From: an uncultured Verrucomicrobiota bacterium
GTDB lineage: Bacteria > Verrucomicrobiota > Kiritimatiellia > RFP12 > UBA3636
DNA: 39,224 nucleotides
Direction: 5' to 3'
NCBI GenBank assembly: GCA_949295265.1
Contig: CASFKR010000030.1
Coordinates: forward strand, 1 to 39,224
This document shows, piece by piece, positions 7,614 through 16,689 of the stretch. The translations under genes and the position numbers were made by a program. Each line of letters starts with the position of its first letter. Within the stretch, counting starts at the first letter, position 1. The notes beneath the pieces were generated by a model that saw only the letters and a list, made by a program, of their open reading frames with translations, made no database searches and was not told the DNA's origin.

Positions 7614-10600
7614 TCAGCGAACGAGGAACAGGGAGGCGTGGTTGAGCATTGTCAGCACGGCGTCGTTGCCGTCGCCGCCGACATACGTCATCACGAGCGA
7701 ATTGCCGTTGCCGATGGGCAACTGGACGCCCTCCGGCAGATTGGCGAAGGCGCCCTCGATGGGCAGGATGCCGTCGTTGCGGAGGATGACGATGCCCTCC
7801 ATGAGCGCCTGACCGGAGCCGGGCAGCCGAGTGAGGTCGAGCTCGGCGCCGTCGATGCAGATGCGCGCATAGTGGTCCGTGAAAACCAGTTGGCCATGGC
7901 GGTCGGCAGCGACGCCGATGGAGAGCACGGACCCCGCTTGGAGCCCCATGCCGCCGCCGACGGTCAGCGTGCCGAGCGATTCGCCGCTCTCCGGATCGGT
8001 GCCCAACACGATGCGCCCCGCCTTCGCGTTGAGCGAGCCGCCGATTTCACTGGCGCACCAGAATTCGCCGCCCGTCAGATAAACCGGACTGTCATGCAGC
8101 GGGGCCTCGCAAATGAGGCGCCCCGCCTCCACCTGCGTACGGCCGCTGTGCAGGAGCGGCTTGCGGACGGTCACAGTCCCCGCCCCGCGCTTGTAAACGG
8201 GCATCGGGTTGTCGGTATAGCGGTAGAAGGTCGATTCGAGGTCGCCCAGCGACGCGTCGACGGTGCCCTCGCGCAAATCGACACCATAGCCGCGCAGCAC
8301 GCCGCCGCCGACGGAGTCGGTCAGCGTGGCGCCGCCCGTCAGGCGCACGAAGCTCAGGTTGGGCGAAAATCCGGCCAGGTCGAGCGTGGCGCCGTTGAGG
8401 AACACGGGCGCACTGGTGCGGCGGGTGGCGGCGGCATCCGTGCTGAGCGCCGTCTGCGAACCGAGCGTCACGCGCACGCCGTCAAACGTGACCGGGCACA
8501 CGAAGGTATTCGCGCCGGAGAGGACGAGCGAGCCTTCGCCGGACGCACGCAGAAAGCCGGTCGACCCGGAAAGGACGCCCGCCAGCGTCAGGGTGCACCC
8601 CGCCGGAATCTCCAGCCGTGCCCCGCTCCGCCCGATGGTCACACGGTTGGACAGCACCAGATCCGCCTCCGGCACGAGCGTGCCGCCGTTGAGCTCGAGC
8701 GGCATGCTTGCGGAGGTGAAGTTCGCGGGGGAAGACACCAGCAGACGTCCGCCGTACAGGTAGTAGCCCTGCGAGACGGCATTCGTTGCCGCCAGCCGCG
8801 TGGTGCCGCTGCCGCCCGCAAAGAAGCGGTGCCCCGTCAGGCGCGCATCCAGCGTCAGCAGACCGTCACCGTAGTGATGAACCATCAGCCCACGCAGATA
8901 CGAGTTTTCGCAGGCGAGCGACGCCACGGAACCGCCGGAGACGGTGAAATCTTCGGAACCCGTGACGAGCAGACCGTTGCGGTTGATGCGGAGCGTCGCG
9001 TTGTCCGGGATGGACAGCGAGCCGCCCGGCTCCTGCGCAACGACTTTAACGGTGCCGACCGTTTTTCCGCCCGTCAGCGCCTCGGAACCGCTCACGAGCA
9101 CATGATCCGTTGAACCGGCTTCAGCGAGCGGAACGTAGTTTGTAACGGCGCAGACGAGACCGTCCGCACCGGCGGTCGCCCAGTCGCTCTGCTGAACGGT
9201 GCAGTTTGCATTGCCCGTCAGGAGCGTCGCGCCGTCGACAGGCGTACGCACAGAGGCGACCCCCGCCTCCAGATCGAGCATGCCGCCTGCGGCGTTATTC
9301 TCGAACGTAAGCGCACCCAAATCCACATAGCCGGTGCCGCCGCCTTCGCGGTACAGGCTGTTGCGCCCGGCAGCCAGGCGCGTTCCCGCGTCGGCTGCCA
9401 CGCCGTCGGCACGCCCCTGCCACGCGCCGCGCAGGCGCAGGTCCGCGCCCTGCAGCACGAGAGCCGCGGCATTGTTCGTCGCCGTCGGGAATTTCGCCGC
9501 CGCATTCGCTTCGTAATCGAAGACGATTTCGGCACCGCTGAGCTCCAGCATGCCGACACCCTCGTTGCGCCCGGCGATGACGCTCCGGCGCGAGGGGTTC
9601 AGCCGCAGCGTGCCGCGGTTGGTCGCACTCTGCCAGACGGCTTCTTCATTGAAATGGAAGCCGCCCTGCTCGAGCGTCCAGCTGTTCGATCCGTTGACGC
9701 GGATTTCGCCGCCGAACGTGACGTCGCCCTCGCCCATGTTGAGCACCGTCGTCGCCGCGGCGGAGCTGGACGAATAGTATCCGCCCGCCAGCGTGAAATC
9801 GTATTCCGAGGCAAAGCCGAAGGGGCGCCCGCCGTCATTGCCGCAACTGGCGCCGAGCGTGATGCCGTTGGAGATGGCAAGCCCCGGTTCCAGCGCGCGC
9901 AAGAACGTGGTCTGCCCCTGGTTCGTGGTGAGCCGCCGCCGCCCGAACGGCGCAAACGCCTTGGGCCCGTCCCCGGCGGAAAGCGACAGAAAGTTCGCGC
10001 CGGAATTCTCCGCGACGATGGTCAGCGAGGCCGCCGTCTCGCTCTCGCGCCAGCCGTGCTCACTGCCGCCAACCAGTGTGACATCGGCGCCGGACCCGGG
10101 GAAGACGATGCGGGAGCCGAGGTTGTAGGTGCTGCTGGTGTCGGTCTGGCTGTTGCCGTTGAGGGTATCGGTAAAGCCCGCCTGCACCGTGACGCTGGCA
10201 CCGGAACCGGCCCCGAAGCCCAGCGCACCGTTGTTCGGTGCCGAAGACGAGCAGAGCGCAATCGGCGTTTCCACCGTGACGGGACCCGTCCCGCGGAAAT
10301 AAAGCGTCTGGTTGTCGTATTGCGCAAAAACAATGGAGGGGCCGCCCTCCTCGTTCACGAACGAAAGCGGCGCATCCCCGTAGAAAACGCCCCCTGCGCG
10401 CCCGAAGAGGAAGCTCGGACCGATGCTGACCGGGGCACCCCAGGCATACACGGGCACATTCTGCATCCGCAACCGGGATTCGCCGACGGACGTGATATCC
10501 CCGGCCAGCCAGAGCGCGACTTCGCCGCCGCTCCCGTTCAGCTGATTGTTCTGATTGACGGCACCGACGGGCCCCGCCACGCGGAAGGGGCCGTTCGTCA

Positions 10601-11090
10601 GCGTGACGCCCGCGCCGATGTACAGACCGCCCATCAGCGAGACCGGGTCGCCCGAAGCATTGTTCCAGACGCTCGCCGCGCTGCTGCGCACCCGCACGGG
10701 GCTTTCGCCCGTTTCCGTGCCGAAAACGACCGGACCCGCGCCCGCCTCGACGCTCAGCCCGCCGGCGCCCAGCGACAGCGCGCCCGCGCCTTCGACATCG
10801 CTCCCGGCGACGAAGTCCGCGCCGCCCGTCAGCGTGCCGCGCACGGTCAGCCCCTGCGCCGCCGCCGATGCGGGCATCTCCACGCGCTGCCGTGCCGTCA
10901 CATCGTCGGCCGCAACACTCGCCGACGTATCCGGCGCGGGCAAAATGCCGCTCCGCCACGAAGCGCCATCCGCCCATGCGGTACCGCTGCCGGTCCACAC
11001 GGCTTGCGCAGATGCCGGTGCGGCCAGTGCGCACAGCACCCCCAGTCCGACCCTGCACCCGAGACCCTTGTTTTGTTTTCTGTCCTTCAT
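7614..11090 (-). CDS. giant secreted protein with autotransporter-associated beta-strand repeats, no beta-barrel
   Basis: A 1158-residue exported protein of predicted beta-helix type. A signal peptide covers about 1-29 (ending APASAQA). The mature start VWTGSGTAWADGASW fits the Trp-rich N-terminal unit found in PVC surface proteins. Many Gly/Asn/Leu-rich repeats follow (for example GEGSLVLSGANTF, GAGTVTVRKPLLHSG), as in Pfam autotransporter-associated beta-strand repeats. The end has the typical TYVGGDGNDAVLTML strand. No C-terminal 12-strand barrel follows; the chain stops after NHASLFLVR, a short hydrophobic-basic tail. I chose the ATG at 11090 because AAAGGA lies 5 bases upstream; an ATG two codons earlier is possible. 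Role probably adhesion or surface coat; substrate unknown. It lies 46 bases after the EamA gene. Confidence 0.85.
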   Translation of the reverse strand: MKDRKQNKGLGCRVGLGVLCALAAPASAQAVWTGSGTAWADGASWRSGILPAPDTSASVAADDVTARQRVEMPASAAAQGLTVRGTLTGGADFVAGSDVEGAGALSLGAGGLSVEAGAGPVVFGTETGESPVRVRSSAASVWNNASGDPVSLMGGLYIGAGVTLTNGPFRVAGPVGAVNQNNQLNGSGGEVALWLAGDITSVGESRLRMQNVPVYAWGAPVSIGPSFLFGRAGGVFYGDAPLSFVNEEGGPSIVFAQYDNQTLYFRGTGPVTVETPIALCSSSAPNNGALGFGAGSGASVTVQAGFTDTLNGNSQTDTSSTYNLGSRIVFPGSGADVTLVGGSEHGWRESETAASLTIVAENSGANFLSLSAGDGPKAFAPFGRRRLTTNQGQTTFLRALEPGLAISNGITLGASCGNDGGRPFGFASEYDFTLAGGYYSSSSAAATTVLNMGEGDVTFGGEIRVNGSNSWTLEQGGFHFNEEAVWQSATNRGTLRLNPSRRSVIAGRNEGVGMLELSGAEIVFDYEANAAAKFPTATNNAAALVLQGADLRLRGAWQGRADGVAADAGTRLAAGRNSLYREGGGTGYVDLGALTFENNAAGGMLDLEAGVASVRTPVDGATLLTGNANCTVQQSDWATAGADGLVCAVTNYVPLAEAGSTDHVLVSGSEALTGGKTVGTVKVVAQEPGGSLSIPDNATLRINRNGLLVTGSEDFTVSGGSVASLACENSYLRGLMVHHYGDGLLTLDARLTGHRFFAGGSGTTRLAATNAVSQGYYLYGGRLLVSSPANFTSASMPLELNGGTLVPEADLVLSNRVTIGRSGARLEIPAGCTLTLAGVLSGSTGFLRASGEGSLVLSGANTFVCPVTFDGVRVTLGSQTALSTDAAATRRTSAPVFLNGATLDLAGFSPNLSFVRLTGGATLTDSVGGGVLRGYGVDLREGTVDASLGDLESTFYRYTDNPMPVYKRGAGTVTVRKPLLHSGRTQVEAGRLICEAPLHDSPVYLTGGEFWCASEIGGSLNAKAGRIVLGTDPESGESLGTLTVGGGMGLQAGSVLSIGVAADRHGQLVFTDHYARICIDGAELDLTRLPGSGQALMEGIVILRNDGILPIEGAFANLPEGVQLPIGNGNSLVMTYVGGDGNDAVLTMLNHASLFLVR

Positions 11091-11136
11091 AACCATCCTT
11101 TGCGTCCATGCCGCTCCGCCGCTGCGGGCGTGCGCA

Positions 11137-11559
11137 TCACAGTAGAATCACGAGAGAACCGGCCAGGATGAGCCCGCCTCCCACCAGCACTTTCGGATCG
11201 GCCGGTTCGTGCAGAAAGAGCATCCCCAGCACAATCACAAAAACCACGGAAAGTTTGTCGATGGGCGCCACCTTCGAGGCGTCCCCGAGCTGCAGCGCCT
11301 TGAAATAGCAGAGCCACGAGAGCCCCGTCGCCAGCCCCGACAGAATCAGAAACAGCCAGTTTCGCTCCGTCAGGGCGGCGATGCCGCCGCCGCCCGCGTG
11401 CGGCACCGCCAGCGCAATCGCCCACGTCAGCACGAGAATCACCGACGTTCGGATCGCCGTCGCCAGATTCGAATCGATCCCGGAAACGCCGACTTTGGCG
11501 AGAATCGCCGTGAGCGCGGCAAAAAATGCTGAGAGCAGCGCAAAAACTTTCCACATCAT
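11137..11559 (-). CDS. single-domain EamA/DMT-family membrane protein (140 aa)
   Basis: Half-size drug/metabolite transporter protein with one EamA domain and about five membrane helices (WKVFALLSAFFAALTAILAKVG; TAIRTSVILVLTWAIALAV; WLFLILSGLATGLSWLCYF; VVFVIVLGMLFLHEP; VLVGGGLILAGSLVILL). Full-length DMT transporters have two such repeats, so this one would have to act as a dimer, as the short EamA proteins are thought to. The substrate is unknown. The ATG at 11559 lies 9 bases after the stop of the metallo-hydrolase gene, which suggests co-transcription and perhaps uptake or efflux of a product made by that block. ATG codons at 11559 and 11556 are both usable. Confidence 0.88.
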   Translation of the reverse strand: MMWKVFALLSAFFAALTAILAKVGVSGIDSNLATAIRTSVILVLTWAIALAVPHAGGGGIAALTERNWLFLILSGLATGLSWLCYFKALQLGDASKVAPIDKLSVVFVIVLGMLFLHEPADPKVLVGGGLILAGSLVILL

Positions 11560-11568
11560 AAGTTGCCA

Positions 11569-12411
11569 TCAATCTGCCGGAGCGGCGGGCGCGTACGGTT
11601 GTGCGCGATACCCGCTGTCCGCTTCCTTCCGGACGGTCACGATGCCCGGAAACGGCAGGTGCATCCCGGCCATCGGGATGTTTTCGCCGGCCGTACGGTC
11701 ATAATACCGCAAACGCGTCCGGACGGAAGCCTCCGCATCCATGTCGTAGGTCGGGCAGACCTCCGGGCGCGGGAACTGCACCGAAGCGGCGTGCAGCAAA
11801 TCGCCCACGATGAGGAGGCCCGGCAGTTCGAATACGGTGTGTCCCGGCGTGTGCCCCGCTCCCTCGAGCGCCTTGATGCCGGGCACGACTTCCTCGCCGA
11901 ACGCGAAGGTGCGCACGCGCCCGCCATAGGCGCGCAGCGCCTTGCGGGCGCGGGCCGCGGCGTCCGCCGGCGCCTCTTCCATCCAGTACGTCCATTCGGG
12001 TGCCGCAATCCGCACCGTCGCATTCGGGAAAACCGGGGCTCCGGTTCGGTCGATAAGCCCGCCCACATGGTCGGCATGCGCATGCGTGAGCAGCACGAAG
12101 TCCACATCCGCCGGGGCAAGACCGCAGGCGCGCAGCTGCCCGGGCAGTTGCGCGCGCGGTCCGCCCAGCCCCGTGTCGCAGAGAATCACCGTCTCGCCGC
12201 ACCGGATCAGAAACACGTTGATCGAGGATTCCGCTTCCGGACCGCCCGCCAGCTTTTCGAAGGCCTCGCTGGAAAGCGCGGGGAAGAGCCGCCCGGACTG
12301 CGTGGAGGCGCAATCCTGAATCGGCGTCACTTCAAAATCGCCGAAGGTCAGCGCAGAGGCGCCGAGCGTGCAGACCGCAAGCGCGGTTCCGAGGATTCCC
12401 AGGTTGTGCAT
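11569..12411 (-). CDS. exported metallo-beta-lactamase-fold hydrolase
   Basis: A 280-residue MBL-fold protein with a signal peptide (MHNLGILGTALAVCTLGASA). The metal ligands are complete: HAHADH at 110-115, His187/His191 in GHTPGH, Asp204 in VGDLLHA and His251 near the C-terminus. Sequence style (FEVTPIQD, CDTGLGG, FVLLTHAHADHVGG) fits the quorum-quenching-lactonase/arylsulfatase-like branch of periplasmic MBL hydrolases; the substrate is not readable. I chose the ATG at 12411 over a TTG three codons upstream because GGAG is 10 bases away, but either could be used. It begins 25 bases after the GH10 gene ends and is followed by the EamA gene, so it is within the carbohydrate block. Confidence 0.88.
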   Translation of the reverse strand: MHNLGILGTALAVCTLGASALTFGDFEVTPIQDCASTQSGRLFPALSSEAFEKLAGGPEAESSINVFLIRCGETVILCDTGLGGPRAQLPGQLRACGLAPADVDFVLLTHAHADHVGGLIDRTGAPVFPNATVRIAAPEWTYWMEEAPADAAARARKALRAYGGRVRTFAFGEEVVPGIKALEGAGHTPGHTVFELPGLLIVGDLLHAASVQFPRPEVCPTYDMDAEASVRTRLRYYDRTAGENIPMAGMHLPFPGIVTVRKEADSGYRAQPYAPAAPAD

Positions 12412-12436
12412 GCCGTTCAATCTCCGTTGAATGCCG

Positions 12437-15400
12437 TCAGGGCAGGGTGATGACCACGGGATCCGCCGTCGGCTCGCGGAAGGAGGCCTTGACGGTCGCC
12501 GTGCGCCCGTCCAGCGTCGTCGCAGTGAGTTCGTAATCGCCGTAGAAGGCGCGCAGAGCGGCGGCGCCGTCGCGCCCCGTCTGCACGGTTTCGCGCGTCA
12601 TCCAGTCGCCGAGCACCAGCTTGCGGTAGACCTCGAGCCCCGGTTTGGGCGTCCAGTCTTCCCGGTAGAGCGGGCAGTTCTTGAGCCAGTGGCGGCCGTC
12701 CCAGAAGCCCCAGAAGGTGACGGAGTCGCAAGCCGGATGGCTGAAGGCCGCGATCAGCACATCGCGCAGATACATGGCCTGGTGCTCGGGGTTGTCCGAG
12801 AGCACGTCCAGTTCGGTAATGGAAATGGGCACCTTGTACTTGCGGTGCAGGCGGTCGAAGATCTGCAGAATGCGCTCCGGCGAGGCTGTGCCGACGCCGA
12901 GGTGTCCCTGAACGCCGATGCCGCCGAGTTCGCCGCCGTGGCGGAGCACTTTGTCGAGATGCTGCTCAAGGCTCTTGAGCTTCGTTTCCGCCAGAATCTG
13001 GTTCTCGTTGAGGAACAGCTGCGCCTCGGGATCGCATTCGCGGGCGAGTTTCCACCAGCGGCCCACCTCCGCCTCGCCGAGGATGTCCATGAATTCGTGA
13101 TTTGTGGTCGGCTCGTTCATGACGTCCCAGGCGCGGATTTTTCCGCGCATGGCGGAGGCGATGTCGCGGATATGCGCGTCGATGGCGGCGCGGAGTTCCT
13201 CCGGCTTGTTTTTGAGCTGCTGGAGCTCCTTTGGATTGCGGCGGAAGCTGGGCCACACGAGCGTATGCCCGCGGATTTCGCACCCGTTGGCAATCGCCCA
13301 GTCGACCATTTTCCGCGTTTCCTCCCGGTTGCGGTCATTCGCCCAGCTGGACCACTTGAGCCCGTTTTCCGGAACCATGATGTTGAAGAGCTCGAGGAAT
13401 TTTTCGCGGTAGGCTTTCGCCTTGGGGGAATCGCCGTACCAGGACCACACGTACATCGCGGAACCCCAGCCGAAGGCATGGCGCTTCATGTCGGCGCGCA
13501 CCTCCGCATCCGGGACGGCGCGTCCGGCCGCGTCCTTCACGACCACGCGCAAATCGCCCTTGCGGATTTGCTCAATGCGCGCGAGCGCCTCGGCGCGCCA
13601 CGGCGCGTCGTCCTCGTACCCGTCGTAGAGCGGCGGCGCGATGGCGGGGATGGCGGCGCGGTCGATTTCCCGCCCGTAATTGTGGAGCGCCAGCCCGCCG
13701 ATTTCAAAGGTCTGCAAATCCAGCCCGAACTGGAAGCTGAACGCCGCCTTGCCGGCGGGAATCGAGACGGGCGAAACGAAGACGCGCTGCACCGGCACCC
13801 AGCCCGCACCGAGCCGCGCCCGCGGCTTGAGGTCGAAGACCTTCGTCCACGGCGCACGGTCGAGCTGCAGCGCATTCAGAAAGAAGGTTTCCGCAAATTC
13901 CGTGGCGCACCGCACGCCGCGCACCCAGTACGCGAGGCGGATGACGTCGCCTTTGCGGATTTCCACGGGCACCGTCGCGCGCAGCTGCATGTCCCAGATT
14001 GCCGGGACGTGCCCGATGGTTTCCACGCGGATGGCATCATTGCAGGGCGCATCCGCCTCCGGCTTGAAGCGGGTCAGGCGGAATTTGTCCGTATTCCGGA
14101 AGGGCTTCATCGCGCCGAGCGGGTCGTGCCCCAGCATGGAGAGGCCGCGAACCCCGGCGAATTCGGGGCCGTCCGCCTCGGGCGGCGGGGGCGGCGGCGC
14201 ATTTTCGCGGGCGAGCTCCGCTTTTTCCGGCAAGGCGGGGGCGTCCCCGACGGCCGCCGTCACCCACTGCACGTCCAGGCGGCCTTTTTTCACACTGTAC
14301 AGCGCGGTCTGCACGCGGAACTGCGTGGCGCCCTCCGGCACGGAGAAGGCGCGCGAAAGGATGACCCAGCCGTCCGAAGAGCCGTTGAAGGAGCGCACAC
14401 TCAGGTAGTCGCCGACCTTTTTGCCTTTCGCATTCGCAAACATGAGCTGCACGCATCCCTGCATGTACCCCTGCTTGCCGCGCGCAATCCCTTCCCAGCG
14501 CACGTTGGCGGCCACGGCAATGCGTTTGGCATCCGCCGGGAGCGGACGGAACTGCTGCAGAATGACGCTCTCGCCGGGCTCGGTGACTTCCAGCGTCAGA
14601 TAGCGCGTTCCGTCTTCCGTTTTGCCGCGGATGAGCTCGCCCTGCGTACCCGTCGAGCGGTACCAGCTTTCCGGCTGCAAATCGCCGTCCGCATCCACAA
14701 AGGTCGGGTTCGCCAGCAGCTGCGGCAGTTCCGCAGGCGGCGGCAATGGGGGCTCGGCCTTTTCCGGCGCGGGCTTCGCCGCTTTTTTCGCCGACTTTTT
14801 GGCGGGCGCCGCTTTCTTCGGGAGCGTCAGCTTCGTGGTGGCCAGCGGCTGCTTCCGGAAGCCTTCCGCCGTCAGGAACGTGCAGCCCTGCTCTTTGAGG
14901 TAGCGGATGATTTTCGCGACTTCCGCACGCTGCTTGCCGCCCCACGAATTCGGGTGGCCCTGCAGCACGATGTAGGGCAGGTCTTTGCCGTACGCCTCAA
15001 ATTCCTTGACGACGTGTTCGTAGTTGGGCTTGAAAATCGGCACCTCGAGGTCGAAACTGCGCTCCAGCACGCGGCAGTCCTTCGGGACGTTCGCCCAGGG
15101 ACCGAAAAAGCTGGTCGTCACTTCCGGGTGCTCCGCCAGCACCTTCCCGGTGTTGCCGTCCGTCTGGTTGAACGGGCTTCCGAAGGTGGCGAACGCAAAG
15201 CCCAGTTTTTCCTTCGCCAGCGTCTGCGCCCGGTCGAAGTGCTCGAGCTGCTCTTCGTAGGGCCGCCGTGCAAACTCGCAGACCCGGCGACCGTTTTCGC
15301 GCGGAAACTCCTGATGCGTCAGCCCGTGAAACCAGAATTCATGCCCCTGCGCACGGACCGAGCGGATCCAATCGAAATACGCGTCCGTCCCGTTTTCCAG

Positions 15401-15661
15401 CGAATTGGCGATGATGCCGAAGGAGGCCGGAACTTCCAGCCGGTTGAGCAAGGCGACAATTTCGATGAAATTCTGGGACACCGGGCGTTCCGCATTGGCG
15501 CCTTTTTGCGTCACATCGTCCAGCTTGAGCAGAATCACCGGGCGTTTTTCCGCCGGTGCCGCAGCCGCATCCGGCGTCATCCCCGCACCCAGCAGAACCG
15601 CACCCGCACACACCGCGCGCAACGCGCGAAACCATCCGTTGGAAACCATCGTCGTCATCAT
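12437..15661 (-). CDS. bifunctional secreted polysaccharide deacetylase (CE4-like)-GH10 xylanase
   Basis: A 1074-residue secreted multi-domain enzyme. Domains in order: signal peptide (to about 35); NodB/CE4-like deacetylase (about 40-270) with metal Asp pair 48-49 (LKLDDV) and the HxxxH motif at 112-116 (HGLTH); Lys/Ala/Pro linker (about 278-313); carbohydrate-binding-like beta-sandwich (about 315-470); Pro-rich linker with six prolines; second binding-like domain (about 500-665); GH10 barrel (about 690-1020). GH10 catalytic residues are intact: acid/base Glu850 (WDVMNEP) and nucleophile Glu950 (ITELDV). The expected action is removal of acetyl groups and cleavage of beta-1,4-xylan. A GTG 19 codons upstream overlaps the previous gene's stop, so I prefer the ATG at 15661. 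The deacetylase substrate (xylan acetyl or another) is inferred. Confidence 0.9.
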   Translation of the reverse strand: MMTTMVSNGWFRALRAVCAGAVLLGAGMTPDAAAAPAEKRPVILLKLDDVTQKGANAERPVSQNFIEIVALLNRLEVPASFGIIANSLENGTDAYFDWIRSVRAQGHEFWFHGLTHQEFPRENGRRVCEFARRPYEEQLEHFDRAQTLAKEKLGFAFATFGSPFNQTDGNTGKVLAEHPEVTTSFFGPWANVPKDCRVLERSFDLEVPIFKPNYEHVVKEFEAYGKDLPYIVLQGHPNSWGGKQRAEVAKIIRYLKEQGCTFLTAEGFRKQPLATTKLTLPKKAAPAKKSAKKAAKPAPEKAEPPLPPPAELPQLLANPTFVDADGDLQPESWYRSTGTQGELIRGKTEDGTRYLTLEVTEPGESVILQQFRPLPADAKRIAVAANVRWEGIARGKQGYMQGCVQLMFANAKGKKVGDYLSVRSFNGSSDGWVILSRAFSVPEGATQFRVQTALYSVKKGRLDVQWVTAAVGDAPALPEKAELARENAPPPPPPEADGPEFAGVRGLSMLGHDPLGAMKPFRNTDKFRLTRFKPEADAPCNDAIRVETIGHVPAIWDMQLRATVPVEIRKGDVIRLAYWVRGVRCATEFAETFFLNALQLDRAPWTKVFDLKPRARLGAGWVPVQRVFVSPVSIPAGKAAFSFQFGLDLQTFEIGGLALHNYGREIDRAAIPAIAPPLYDGYEDDAPWRAEALARIEQIRKGDLRVVVKDAAGRAVPDAEVRADMKRHAFGWGSAMYVWSWYGDSPKAKAYREKFLELFNIMVPENGLKWSSWANDRNREETRKMVDWAIANGCEIRGHTLVWPSFRRNPKELQQLKNKPEELRAAIDAHIRDIASAMRGKIRAWDVMNEPTTNHEFMDILGEAEVGRWWKLARECDPEAQLFLNENQILAETKLKSLEQHLDKVLRHGGELGGIGVQGHLGVGTASPERILQIFDRLHRKYKVPISITELDVLSDNPEHQAMYLRDVLIAAFSHPACDSVTFWGFWDGRHWLKNCPLYREDWTPKPGLEVYRKLVLGDWMTRETVQTGRDGAAALRAFYGDYELTATTLDGRTATVKASFREPTADPVVITLP

Positions 15662-15714
15662 TCGTCGATTACCAGTAAAATAGAGGTCAGAATAAAAGGA
15701 AACACCGGCACCGG

Positions 15715-16488
15715 TCACTTCAGAATCAGGGCCGTTGCCGCATTCGGAGCCGTGAGCTTGTAGACGTCGCGCGCCTCATCACCGAAACGGATTTCATCCA
15801 CGGTGTAGGTGTTGGTGAACCCGCTGTTGTTGGTGAAGCGGATGCCAGTGACGCCCCAGTTGTCGGTGGTGGTACACGTCGCATGCGGCTCCGTGGTCGG
15901 GGCCGTGCCCGACGTGACATCCGGGTTCAGCCACAGAGAGACGGTATTGCCGGTTTCCGAGAAATTCACGCAAAACAGGAAAAACCGGACTGCCGTTTTG
16001 GCCGTAACGCCCGTGCCGACGCCGTTCATGGAAATGACGGACCGCCCGGACACCGTCACCGTAACCGGGGCGCCATTCGTGCGGGCGCTGTCCAGAAATT
16101 CAAAAGAGCTGGTTGCCTTCGAAGTATTGGCACCATAGAAAAAGCTGATCCAGAGCGTCCCCTGCGTTTTCCGGACCGGACTAGCCAAATTGCGGGCAAA
16201 TTTCCGGAAGAAAACGGCCCGGTTGCCTGTGGAGCGGACACCATCGTGCGTACTGCTGCCCAGGGCGATGCGGGAATTGTCATCCTTCGATGAATAGAAC
16301 TCATGTGACCAACCGGATGCCCATCCATAATCCGGAACAGGGGCCCCGCCGCTCAAGCCGTTCAGCGAGCCGACACGGTTCGTTTCGTAATTGAACCCCT
16401 CGTACGCAAGCAAATCGGCACGAACCGTTTCCGCCGACATTGCCAGCGCAAAAAACACCGCACAAAGCAGTTGCAAAACGTTCTTCAT
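15715..16488 (-). CDS. small secreted lectin-like (LamG/concanavalin-type) protein ending in LILK
   Basis: A 257-residue exported protein with a signal peptide (KNVLQLLCAVFFALAMSAETVRA). The mature start DLLAYEGFNYETNRVGSLNG is typical of PVC secreted proteins with a concanavalin-like beta-sandwich. Later strands (GTLWISFFYGA; VTVTVSGRSVISMNG; VDEIRFGDEARDVY) support that fold. It has no catalytic motif and is probably a binding or surface protein. The C-terminus is NAATALILK, sharing the hydrophobic-basic ending of the two giant surface proteins. I chose the ATG at 16488; an ATG three codons earlier (16497) is also possible. It is the first gene of the minus-strand carbohydrate block, 53 bases ahead of the GH10 gene, and has a recognisable promoter. 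Confidence 0.8.
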   Translation of the reverse strand: MKNVLQLLCAVFFALAMSAETVRADLLAYEGFNYETNRVGSLNGLSGGAPVPDYGWASGWSHEFYSSKDDNSRIALGSSTHDGVRSTGNRAVFFRKFARNLASPVRKTQGTLWISFFYGANTSKATSSFEFLDSARTNGAPVTVTVSGRSVISMNGVGTGVTAKTAVRFFLFCVNFSETGNTVSLWLNPDVTSGTAPTTEPHATCTTTDNWGVTGIRFTNNSGFTNTYTVDEIRFGDEARDVYKLTAPNAATALILK

Positions 16489-16608
16489 TGATTCCATTGG
16501 CAAATCCACATTTCGGGCGTCAGAAAAGCCGTTGCAGGAACGGCACCGTCCGCGAAACCGCGCAGCCGATGTCTGCGGACTCCTGCAGAAACGCATTCCG
16601 ACTGTTTC

Positions 16609-16637
16609 AGTGTAACAGCCGCCTCCACGATTTGCAA
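16609..16637 (-). promoter_or_regulatory. sigma70-type promoter for the minus-strand carbohydrate block
   Basis: Read on the minus strand, TTGCAA (16637-16632), a 17-base spacer and TACACT (16614-16609) match the -35/-10 consensus at 4 of 6 positions each. A start near 16602 would give a leader of about 114 bases to the ATG at 16488. Confidence 0.5.
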
Positions 16638-16689
16638 CGCCCGGCACGGCCTTTCGGAAAGAATCCCTTTTTTCAAATCTGAACAGCCT

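Noticed and set aside
12431..15763. 1110-residue open frame antisense to the GH10 gene
   Set aside because: Typical of GC-rich antisense frames; rich in Arg/His, no domain, while the opposite strand has a complete multi-domain enzyme.
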